Source of the DNA: Sodiomyces alkalinus F11
Lineage: Eukaryota > Ascomycota > Sordariomycetes > Glomerellales > Plectosphaerellaceae
NCBI RefSeq assembly: GCF_003711515.1
Contig: NW_021167080.1
Span: 62,001 to 126,000, forward strand
DNA length: 64,000 nucleotides
Direction of reading: 5' to 3'
Part shown: positions 12,194 to 22,380 of the stretch, piece by piece
Layout: every line of letters begins with the position of its first letter
Position numbering within the stretch: position 1 is the stretch's first letter
Position numbers and translations under genes: made by a program
The notes under the pieces: model-generated
Told to the model about the DNA's origin: nothing
What the model saw: only the letters and a program-made list of their open reading frames with translations
Databases searched by the model: none

Positions 12194-13430
12194 AAAACTA
12201 CGATAAAGAAGCTTAACACTATATAACCGTGAAGAAGAATACTAATAGCGATACGGAAATAGGCGGAGTAAACCGTCTTAGTGATAGGAAGGCGAAATAA
12301 AAGACTCGGATATACTATAATTATAATAAGAAAGGGTATGTCGCGCGGAACTATAAAAAGCTAAAAGAAAACTAAGATATAGTCCGGAAGGCTAAAGAGT
12401 CTCGCGCGAAGGATCGCGATACGAGTAAGGATAAGTCGATTAGCGAGGATAACTTAGAAAAAGAATAGCTTTAACGCGAAAATAGGCGTTAAAGCCGATA
12501 ACCGCAATATAATAGGAGTAAGAGGCGTTTAAAGTGCGTACTAGTAATAACACGGCACTTATAGTAGCTAGAGTAAATAAAGAGTGTATCCTCGCCTTTA
12601 TTAATACTAGCTACGATTACTATACTACTATAAGTAAATAGTTTCCTTAAAGACTCTAATTACCGTTAGTCGATAAGGCGAATCGACTACTAAATAGCTT
12701 CTTAGAAGCTATTAGGACTATTAATAGCGCGGGGATTACTATCTATAAGCTTAAGATTAACGGCTACCTATAAAGAATATTCGTATATATAATACCTAGG
12801 CTTAATTAAGATATGTTCCTTGGGAAGCCCTAAATAGAATAGAATAATATAACGTACTACGCTAAGGATAAACGGCTTTATTACGGAGTAGCCGGATAAA
12901 ATATACGACTTTATCACGAAAACGAACCTACTAGAGTATAAGCTATCCACGACGCTTATTTAGTTATTAGATCCGTGTTCGCGGGTATTATCCGATAATT
13001 ATAATAGAAGGGCGAGGAAGTCTTAATCCAGGGCGTAAGCTTAAAGGATATTAAAAAAGCGTTAAATAAGAGATAACTAGTAGACCCAAAGGATTTTATG
13101 CCTAAAGAGCTATAATAAGAATTCGGCGACCTATTTACGCCCGATAAGACTAACTAATTACCACTATACTAATGAGGAGTTAACTATAAGGTAAACCTTA
13201 CACCTGGAATTAATAGTAAAGAACTATCGCTTTCTTAGGAGCCGCTCTATAATATATTAAGAGAAGAACTCCTAGTACTATGGAAAACACTTACCGACCG
13301 AATAGATAAGGGGTTTATCCGTGCTAATCGTTTAGAAGCCGCGGCTCCTATTCTCTTGATAAAGAAGCTAGGTAAAGGACTTTATTTTTATTACGACTAT
13401 TAAGCGTTAAACGTGATTACTAAATAAGAC
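12194..13430 (+). pseudogene. Gypsy-H gag zinc knuckle, protease and start of RT
   Basis: This continues the Gypsy-H frame. At 12304-12360 a retroviral CCHC knuckle is spelled YYNYNKKGYVARNY, with every Cys and the His now Tyr. A protease-like region follows at about 12590-12950. An RT N-terminus then ends FIRANRLEAAAPILLIKK and FYYDYQALNVITK at about 13315-13425, matching the gypsy motif FIR...SPAAAPVLFVKK...FCVDYRALNAIT. The frame stops abruptly at 13430, where LINE-1 copy 1 begins. The rest of Gypsy-H pol is not found in the window. In life it encoded the capsid/nucleocapsid, protease and RT of a Ty3-type element. Confidence 0.75.
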
Positions 13431-13460
13431 TATCAATATTATTACTAATAATATCCTTTA

Positions 13461-13650
13461 AGTATATCCTTTATTCTTTGTACTCGAGTAAAGGTTATCT
13501 TCCTCGTAAGTATCCTTTATACTCGAACAAAGGATATCTTCCCCGCAGGCCTAGACCGTTCTCTTTCGAGTTAGAAAAAGGATTACGATATTATTACGAT
13601 ATCGATCTCAGATAAAGGATTATAGTACTATTACGATATCGATCTCTTTA
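13461..13650 (+). repeat. Sub-repeats in LINE-1 5' region
   Basis: There are two kinds of imperfect direct repeat. One pair (about 13461-13507 and 13509-13546) shares TATCCTTTAT, ACTCGA and TATCTTCC. Another pair (about 13577-13613 and 13614-13650) has a 37-bp period and shares TTACGATATCGATCTC. TATCCTTT...AAAGGATA also forms a palindrome. Arrayed 5' sub-repeats act as internal promoters in some LINEs; that role is inferred. Confidence 0.6.
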
Positions 13651-13904
13651 TAAAGAAAGAAAGAATAAAGGATATTAGCCGGTTCCTTCGGTTCGGTTCT
13701 TCCTTTCTTTGTTCTTCTTCTTAAATCGTTTTTTGTTTCATTTCATTTTTTTTTTTTCATAATCTATACGCACGCAGAAATCCTATATATACAATCCTAT
13801 TATTACTATCTATTTTCCACTACTCTTCGTGACTTTCGTCCCTTCCGCTTGTCCGCTATCTTTAAAAAAGACTATTACTTACTCCCTTTAATCGCCGAGA
13901 TACT

Positions 13905-14536
13905 ATGAAACCTAAGCTAAGCGAAATACTTTATAAAGCTTAACGTAGTTATTACCTTCTATAAGATCAGGATATATCTTATCACGGGCCGATTTCGATA
14001 CGTCTATTAACCACGGGCGCGTAATAAGAGTAAAATCGACAAAACTACTAAGATAGAGATTGTAGCTACCGCCTCCCTCCCGGGATACTATTATAGCGGT
14101 ACCGTAATACCGGCGTTATAGTATAGCCGGAAGAGTCGTAGGATAGTATCGTCCCGACCTCGACTATAAAGAATTCGTAATAGACCTATTTTTCGTAATA
14201 CGAGCGTTTCCCCCTAAGGCAGGATATAGCGCAGAACCGATATAAGACTAAAAGGGTATTACCGCGCCCCCCGGAACCGAGAGTAGCTAAGATTAAGGCA
14301 GACATTTAGGCCTTTCTAGCTAATAGGAACATAATTAAATAAGTTATAGAGCTAGTAAAGGAACTAATTATAATACGTAGTACCCATGATAATACCGGCA
14401 TGCTACCGCTAGTATACTTATATATATCTATCCTCTATATTATCCGAGAGAAACTCTAAAAAGGAATAAGTAATATAACAAAGACCTAGGCTAATATTAT
14501 AGCCCAAGCACCTATGGCGGCGCCGTTACGGGACCC
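13905..14536 (+). pseudogene. LINE-1 ORF1, N-terminal segment
   Basis: The frame starts at ATG 13905 (MKPKLSEILYKA) and can be followed to 14536, including IKADIQAFLANRNIIKQVI at about 14300-14345. Stops are TAA/TAG only, in RIP contexts. ORF1 of Tad-type LINEs is a nucleic-acid-binding, Gag-like protein that coats the element RNA. The frame is broken at 14536 by Copia-C and resumes at 20239. Copy 3 (minus, 54511 leftward) reads straight through the junction, which confirms the join. Confidence 0.7.
14532..14536. repeat. Target duplication of Copia-C (left)
   Basis: GACCC, repeated exactly at 20234-20238 after the 3' LTR. Confidence 0.85.
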
Positions 14537-14739
14537 TGTCAAACAGACTATAGTCTTTTCGATTACGTAATAGGCCGGATTACCAAGAGTACAATCCGGG
14601 TGGACGCTTACAGAATCTGTACTATATAAGATACGGTGGTACCGTTTCCCTGACGGTCTAACACAGTTATAATTATACATAATTGCCTTAATCAATTTTA
14701 ACCTATTTTATAACGATTTTAGCTACGCTTTATCTGATA
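14537..14739 (+). repeat. Copia-C 5' LTR
   Basis: Begins TGTCAAACAG and ends TCTGATA (RIP form of TCTGACA). It aligns without gaps to 20031-20233, the differences being mostly C/T and G/A. Confidence 0.92.
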
Positions 14740-14759
14740 ATTAAGAGTCTTACTTACTA

Positions 14760-17700
14760 AGTGAAGATATACCTATTTTACCTACTCTATTACCTTTACT
14801 ACTACCGATTAAAAAGCTACCTAGCCGCGCCAATATAGCGTGTTAATCTATAAATAACTATTAAGATATTATATCTTAGTCCCATTATATATATACAGCC
14901 TATAAGGATTAGGAGCTCTGGCAACGTCTATACGAATCGGTTACCACCTATAATAACGTGTAGCGGTTTCTCCGCCTAGTTAATCCGACTTAAACCCCCG
15001 AGGAGCCTATAATACCGAATGACGACTCTTTCCCTTCTATAACGCCTAGGCGTACCCCTATATAATATCTGGACCTTACGGACGCCGGCTAAAAGGCGTA
15101 CGACGTCGAAATCGCGTGCTAGAAGATCATATAAGCGTAATACGACAGCTACCTAAAGGGGATCAACGCTATATTAACCTAGCAGGTTAATACTATTAAC
15201 TATAACCACAGATAACGACTACGAGGAGGTATACCCCGCGAGGTATACAAAGCCGTTAAACGCGATACGGATTAGTACCTGGCCACCCGCTTAACCGATA
15301 CCTATAAAGAGTATATCGAGTATACTTATTACCCTACGAATAGTCTTAAGAAGCTCGGGGGGTGGTTAGATAAGTGGTAGCTACTACTATAAGGCTATAA
15401 AGATACCGGTTCGAAGCCCGCCACGTATATATAGGTTACAGATTTCTTTAAAGGCATACGCCCCTATACCGGCCGCGATTAGGCTAAGGCCGAGAGACGC
15501 CTTATAGATAACTAAGTAGTTATACCCGAAGACCTTTATACCCTCGGTTAGAGATATATTAATACTAGACTTCAAGACTAAGGAAAACGTAGTAGCCACC
15601 GCGCTATAGTATTCCCTACACTATAAACCGGAAACGAAAAGGGCGAAGATACCTTAGATGCCACGGCTAAGCCTAAGAAGGGTAGCCGTGGGAAGAATAA
15701 AGCTAAGAATCCCACTACCGCGGCATCTATAGTCATACCTTCTATTACTTTAACTAACCGTTCTTCTTCTAAAAGATATTAATCTGCCCTCCAATAAGGG
15801 GAACCCTATTAAGTATACGCTACGCCGTATCACGATATTAACGCCTATTACTATATCTTTCCGGAGATAGCGTTCGACGGCTAGACACCTTATAAGAGCA
15901 TTAAAATAACCGTCGACCGGATCCTAAATTATGACCCTGCTATACGCGCGGAAGTAGAAGAACTACGCGCTGTAAAGAAGGTCAAAAAGGATATAGGTCA
16001 GGACTCCGTATAGCTTAAAGAGGCGTGACTTAACTATAGCATCGTCCGGAGCGGCGTCTCCTACGCAGCTAGCTTTACAGCGGGCACTACTACTAATTAC
16101 CCTCTTCGAGCCTCTACTATCCTTAATTCCGGCGCTACTATTTATATTTTTAACGATTTTTCCCGTTTTTCTAATTCTATACCCGCTACACAGAGAGACT
16201 ACGTAATCGTAGGCAGCTCGTCGCTGCCTACTAAAGGTTACGGTAACGTGACCGTGAGATTAAACGGACTAATAAGAGGCCTCGATTTCAGGCTCTTAAA
16301 TGTCGTATACTACGTAGCTTTTACTTATAATTTGATCTTAAACTAACGGTTACGACTACGAGGATACTAGTAGGATTAGAAGCTACTAAATATCTGCCTT
16401 CGACGTGTCGATAGATCTATACTATACTAGCTAAGTCACCACTTCGATTAAACCGTGGTTAAATATATACCTTCCTCTAACCAATCTACGGCTACTCTTC
16501 TAGGCTCTTCTTCTTCTACCCGAAAAAGCGTCTATAAATCGACGATACGTTATCTAAGCACTATGAAGGGCATCTTATAGTATCTACGACTAGGGCATAC
16601 TAGCCCTAAGCCTCTTAGGCACCTAGAAAAGCATACGCAGGGGCTTAAGAGTAAGGGACTAATAATAATAGACTATAAAGACTATAAGCTTATAAAGATA
16701 AAACGGTATATTAGTAGGCACCCTTGTACCGTATCTGCTTCCGTAGGGGAGCGGTGGGCGATTAATTTCACGGATTTTAACTAAATATCCGATAGAGACT
16801 CGTGGTTTATATTTTTCATAGACCGTTATAGTGGTTTCACGGCCACCTAGGTTATAAAGAGTAGGCTAGTAGTAGATATCCTTATAATAATTAAGGAATT
16901 CCTCGCCTGGGTAGACCGTTAATTAGGCTATAAGGTGCGCGTTTTCGAATCTAATAATAAGCTAACTTAATCCCACGATATCACCTAATTCCTGCGTAAA
17001 GAGGGCATCCTTTTAGAGGCCTCTGCTACCAATACTTACGCGCAGAACGGGGATGCCGAACGCGCTACTATAGTAATGATTTCGAAAGACTATACGATAA
17101 ATATCCACGTAGAACTACCGCCGTTTATATAGCCTAAGGCTATGCCCATAGCTACGTACGTCTATAACCGCACGCCACAAAGATAGTATAATAAGGAGTG
17201 GAAAGCGCTATACAAGGTCCTCTTTAAAAGAAAGCCGATTTTATTATATCTTCGAGCCTACGGTTATAAGGCGTACGCGATAACTAAGAATGTCTAAAAG
17301 GGCACTAATAAGCTATTAAATTATATCGCTCCCCGAGCTTATATCGGCTACCTCGTCGGCTACGATTCCACTAATATCTTCCGTATCTAGGTGCTAGGCC
17401 GGTGCCACCACCGCGTTATTTATGCGCGCGATATGAATTTCAATAAATATGCCTTTTTCGACGGCGGTATTAACGCCTTTAAGGATAACCTCCGTTAATT
17501 AACCGAGGAGTAATTAGAAGACCTGATTAGTTACATCGAGTAGGAGAGGGCTAGAGATTCACGGCCGTTTACAGACGTATAAGCTAAGGACCCCCCCCCC
17601 TCTCCCTTATAACTGCTTATTTTAAACTTAACCGCTTACTGGGGGAGCTTCCCCCCGGATCCCCTTCCTCGACGCCGTTATTACCGTTAAGGTTATAGTC

Positions 17701-19960
17701 CGTAGTACCCGGCCGTAAACGGGTAAAGGAGGCTATCTTAAGTTAATTAGGATAAGATTTAGGTTATAAATAGTATAATTTAGCCGGTATAACGCCTAAT
17801 CACTATATATATCCGCCCGATCCATTACTTCCTACTCTACTAATAACTCTACTATCGGTTATAGCGCTAATAGTAGCCGTGATATTAGGAAATCGTGAAT
17901 TCTTTACGGTTATAGCCGTAGGGTTCCTTATAGATAGAGGAATACGGTACTACGATACGCTTATAGTTATAGCTATAGGGCTCCCTATAGATAGGGGATT
18001 GCGATTAATTAGGTAAGGAGATAGCTAGAAAAGAGACTATTAGGTTGTAGTATTTAACGCTAGCCGTTATGCCCCGAATATATATATATATTAAATAGAA
18101 CTCTGCTAACTAAATCATGGTTAAAAAGGTCTACGCCTATAGCGCTATAGCGACGCCTAATAATACCCTATAAATCCACGGCCCCGGCGGTAGCTACTAG
18201 ACGTATAACCCGGGAGGCTATCTCGGGAAATATAACCCTAGCGGTTACTTCGGCGGGTACTTTAGCGGTTACCCCGGCGGCCGTAAAGATCCACCGTAAA
18301 GACCTCCCTCCTCCTCCGAAGGACCCTCGCGATATACCCTTATACCCTTATGGCTACCTATTCCGATAGATATAAAAAGACTACCTACGGAGCTATAAGG
18401 AGATAGGGTTATAGATATAGGTGCCGGTGTCCGTAGCAGATAGATATTAGGTTCTTAATTCGATATAGGTGATAATATATAAGTTTAATAAGTATAGATT
18501 TCTATATAAATATAAGGTAAGGCTTATAGTACGAGGAGATTAGTAGTATTAATCCTCGCTTAAGGAGATATACGTAGTAACGCTAGCCGGACGGTTATTC
18601 CGCGCGTTAATAGCTATCACCGCCTATTTTAACCTTATACTAGTGTAATTCGATATTATAAACGCGTTTATACACACACCTCTTCCCCACGATATCTTTA
18701 TATACCCGCCGCTATGCTTTCTAGCCCCTAGAAGCCGTTTATACCTGACAAAGGCGCTGTATAGGCTTAAGGAGTCCTTATTACTATAGTAAAAGCACTT
18801 TTCGGCTATCCTTTTAGCGGACGGCTTTTAGATAGTACTATAGGAACCGTGTTATTTTCTGCGTCACGGTTTAATCCTGTTTTTCTACGTTAACGATATC
18901 GTTATTACTTATAAGGAATAATATAAGGTATAGATAGTGCAGGCTATAAATAACCTATAATACCACTATAACCTATAAAGTGGAGATCCTCTATAATAGT
19001 TCCTTAGTATTAAGGTTATTCGCGACCTTGCCGCCCGTAAAATCTAGCTATTATAACACGACTACGTTATTAAATTAGAACGCCTATTAAAGCCGAATAG
19101 TAAGTATAGTAGTAACTATCGCCTAATATACCTAATTAAGATTATAGAGCTACGGCCCTATTTAGGGACCTTAACTAATATTAAAAGCTATTAACGGAAA
19201 ATAGGATCTATACTATATATAGTAGTGATATCGCGGCTAGATATCGCTTTTATAGTATTAAGGCTATACCGTTTTAACGTTAATCCAGGACCTATATACT
19301 ATAAGGCCGCCGATTATCTAATCTTCTATCTAATTAGTAGCTAATCGTTCATATTAGAACTAGGGGGTGGCGATACTATTAAAATCTATACTAACGCTTT
19401 ATTTACTGATAATAACCTTAATCGTAAGAGTAGTTAAGGGTATGTGATACGCTTATTTAGCGGTATAATCGCGTGGCGCGCTAATAAGCAGGATATAGTC
19501 ACGACGTTAATAATAGAAGTAGAGCTATTAGCGTTAGTATAAGGTGTAAAAAGAGGGTATCTTTATATAACGCCTATTACTTAGTATAGGAGTGGAATTT
19601 AACGATCCGGAATTAAGGATCTTATACGATAATAACTAAATGATTCAATTAATTAATTAAGAGATTAGGACGTTAATAACACGCCTCCGCCACGTTAATA
19701 TCTATAGCTATTAGTTATATTAAGTAAAGGAATAAGGGTAAATACTTATAACGTACGTTATAAGCGCGGAAATAATAGTAGACGGATTAACGAAGGCGTT
19801 ATACGGCAAGAAATTTAAGATATTTAGGTCCTAGGTAGGAGTAATAGATATACGGGAATAGGTATAGCAAAAGTAGCTAGAGAAAGTCCGGATAGAGAAT
19901 TTAGAGAACCTAGAGGACGAATTTAAGGGCGGCTATAGTGTAGAGATTAAATAGGCCGTA
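14760..19960 (+). pseudogene. Copia-C gag-pol, RIP-inactivated
   Basis: Polyprotein remains on the plus strand. The protease box LNSGATIYIFND lies at about 16110-16150 (LDSGATxHxF in live elements, Asp to Asn here). The integrase pre-core RHLRLGHTSP-like block is near 16570-16610, and the integrase core INFTDFN...FIFFIDRYSGF near 16760-16840. The RT box YVND is at 18886-18897, where GAC-to-AAC fits a TG-to-TA change. The RNase H blocks near 19230-19520 include RLDIAF and TTLIIEVELLAL. Between integrase and RT, about 18190-18290, lies a Gly/Tyr-rich run of GGY units. Frequent TAA/TAG make it a pseudogene. Confidence 0.85.
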
Positions 19961-20030
19961 TACCCGTTATATCTGCCGGTTATAAATAGCTTTAATTGCC
20001 TAACTAACGTTTTAGGGCGATTAGGGGGTA

Positions 20031-20233
20031 TATCGAATAGACTATAGTCTTTTCGGTTACGTAATAGGCCGGATTGCCAAGAGTATAATCCGGGTGGACG
20101 CTTATAGAATCTGCACTTTATAAAATACGGTAGTAGCGTTTCCCTAACGGTCTAACACAGTTATAATTATATATAATTACCTTAATTAATTTTGACCTAT
20201 TTTGTAACGATTTTGACTACGCTTTATCTGATA
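20031..20233 (+). repeat. Copia-C 3' LTR
   Basis: Begins TATCGAATAG (RIP form of TGTC...) and ends TCTGATA. Same 203-bp length as the 5' LTR. Preceded by AGGGGG and followed by the GACCC duplication. Confidence 0.92.
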
Positions 20234-20388
20234 GACCCCGCCCCCCCTAAAATAATCCCTGCTAGATATTACCGGGAATTAATAGTCTGCTAAGGAACTC
20301 TCCCCGAAGACTAGCCCCTTAGAGCTAGGACCCTAAAGGAAATTATTTAAGCTATAAATACTATAATTACCCGATATAACGCCGTAGC
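20234..20388 (+). pseudogene. LINE-1 ORF1, second segment
   Basis: Starts with the GACCC target duplication and continues the LINE-1 ORF1 seen before Copia-C. The minus-strand equivalent in copy 3 is at about 53755-53910, where the sequence is uninterrupted. It ends with GTAGC, the target duplication of Gypsy-E. The Pro-rich stretch near 20239-20250 is a C homopolymer whose length differs between copies, so the frame across it is uncertain. Confidence 0.75.
20384..20388. repeat. Target duplication of Gypsy-E (left)
   Basis: GTAGC, repeated exactly at 27341-27345. Confidence 0.85.
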
Positions 20389-20592
20389 TATAACGGCTTA
20401 TCAAAAGTTGCTCACGTATTAAGGCCGAAAATATAGATTATTCGAACTAAGGAAGGAAAGGAGGGAAGGAAAAGTCTACGCAGTGTGTAGGTGGCTAAGT
20501 ATATATAGAATCGCACGGGCCTTGCTAGAAGGTCCGTGCTTCTTAGTCCCGGCCACTACCGGGGACTATTCCGCGGGCCACTGCCCGTAATA
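20389..20592 (-). repeat. Gypsy-E 3' LTR
   Basis: On the plus strand it starts TATAACGGCTTATC and ends GCCCGTAATA. It is nearly identical to 27137-27340, including a GCACGGGCC...GGTCCGTGC inverted repeat at about 20513-20540. Confidence 0.92.
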
Positions 20593-20607
20593 TACCCCCC
20601 CCCGCTA
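20593..20607 (-). other. Gypsy-E polypurine tract
   Basis: Minus strand reads AGCGGGGGGGGGGTA immediately before the 3' LTR. This is the expected primer site for plus-strand DNA synthesis. Confidence 0.75.
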
Positions 20608-21019
20608 AACGCGAGGTCGTGGTCGTGTCGTAGTCGCACGGTTATAACCTCGTATTACTCTGACTTCCTCGCGTGTAATCTAAAAATAGCCTCCTTTATT
20701 CGATTCTATTAAAGGCTCCTTCGAAGGGAGGTAATCCGTAGTAGCTAAGATCCTTTTATGGCTAAAATAGTATAAAGGAGTTCCCGTATCGCGGTGCTAT
20801 CGCGAGCCCCTCGCCGGCGTGCGTGCTTATTATAAACGATATACCTACCGAATATATAATCGGGGGTTATTCCTTCTACCCGAATAGCGTAGGAAGGGTA
20901 GTAAAATAAACCTCCCACTATTCCTCGTTTTTTCCTATTTTCTTCCCTTTCCATAGCTTCCTTAATAGTATAACTAATATCGCTAAGTAATAGCTTATCT
21001 ATTAGGCCGCCTATATTCT

Positions 21020-22380
21020 CCTTACTTTAAGTTTACCCGCTCCTTACTCCTGGTTTAGGGCTATAGCTAACTATTAGTAAATATCTAACTACGCCTCGCC
21101 TAGTAAACGCCCTTATAAGGGTAGTAATAATAACGATATAAGTTCCGCCCGTGTCGTTATCGGTTATAAGGTTAGCGGTAACTAATACTAAGTAGACTCC
21201 GATCCCCCCCCCAAGAAGCGTAAAGCCCCTAAAAATCCGCCCGGCCCTCGCCGCCTAGCCCCCTATACGTATTATACTACCCGGTAGTGTAAAGAAGAGT
21301 ATAGCGTCGAGTATTACTACTAATCGGGCCCTAGCGCGGCTAAGGCCGACACTAAGTATTATAAGTATTCTTACCGGATATATAAATATTCTCCTATAAG
21401 TAGTCCTTATTAGATATATAGTGATTATAATTAATAGGCGATATAGCTCCCCGTTACCGCCTATAACGCGGCTAACGCCCTATAGGATACCGCCCGCGCT
21501 ATAAATAAAGACACCGATAACGAGAATATAAGTTTACGTTGGCCTTTTATATGGCGACTTCCGTGCTAACTATCCGCGTAGAACCGCCGCTAGTTCTAGG
21601 AAGCGTGCGGTAACTTCTAAGTTACTCTCGGTTAGACTAAATTAGGCTAGAATGTCGTAGGTCCCTTATAAGCCCCCGCTCCCGTTATCGCCCCCGCCCT
21701 TACCGCTGCTCCCACCCACGCCGTAGCTCCTGCTCCCGCCGCCGCGCCGCCTACCGCCGTCGCTTAGCTGCCCGCTATCGCCCCGTCTGCTATTACTAAG
21801 TTCTGGGTAAGTATAGTGCGAGTCCTCCATAATATCGCCTCCTCTATACGTAGTATAGATAAGACACTTAAGGAGGTATCGTAAAAGATAGAGGATAGGA
21901 ATAACGATATTACTATAATATTATAGGAGGTTTATAACCTCTCCTACTCCGTCCGCCGCGTGTATAAGCATTACGTGGCCGTAACCCCCCTCGCCGCTCA
22001 GGATAATCCGGGGGCTACTCCTACGGCTATACTTACCTTGGCTCCTCCTTAGGAGGAGTTATAGGTAGGTGCCGCTAAGGACGGCGTGGCCTTATAAAAG
22101 GAGGAGCTAGAAAAGGGTAAAATCGTAGGGGAATAGGCCATTAGTATTATTTTTAGAGGTTTATCCGGTTCTTCCCTACTCCTAAGTTAAGTAGCGCGGG
22201 GGTATAACCCTAATATAATCTTGCTCTTAGTCTTTACTCTCTTCGCCGCTACGTTAGCCTTCTTTTATATTCGTGTCTCCTTTATATATTATTATAAAGG
22301 TCTGTTATTCGACTATACCGGACCGTGTTTTTCCTCGAATTCTTGGAGTACTTATATATCTCGTAGGCTTTTAAGCGGTT
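21020..22380 (+). pseudogene. Possible extra reading frame opposite to Gypsy-E pol
   Basis: On the plus strand one frame can be followed for about 450 codons with only TAG/TAA stops of RIP type and no frame change. It contains DSDPPPKKRKAPKNPP (a basic, nuclear-signal-like patch, about 21195-21240) and an Ala/Pro-rich linker at about 21665-21790. An amphipathic helix follows (IVRVLHNIASSIRSIDKTL, about 21810-21870). A strongly hydrophobic segment (NIILLLVFTLFAATLAFFYI, about 22210-22270) could span a membrane. It overlaps tail to tail with the chromodomain end of pol. I do not recognise the protein. Antisense frames of RIPped DNA can look open, so reality is uncertain. Confidence 0.4.

Larger units (their letters stand above)
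14537..20233 (+). mobile_element. Copia-C, complete Ty1/copia retrotransposon
   Basis: A full element of about 5.7 kb has two 203-bp LTRs (14537-14739 and 20031-20233), a GGGGG-containing polypurine tract before the 3' LTR and an exact GACCC target duplication. The internal frame on the plus strand runs gag, protease, integrase, RT, RNase H, the copia order. It is inserted in LINE-1 ORF1. RIP damage is present in both LTRs and the coding part. Confidence 0.92.

Noticed and set aside
13431..13760. Repeats at the LINE-1 5' end as a CRISPR-like array or satellite
   Set aside because: Only two units of each kind, no regular spacers, and a eukaryotic retroelement context.
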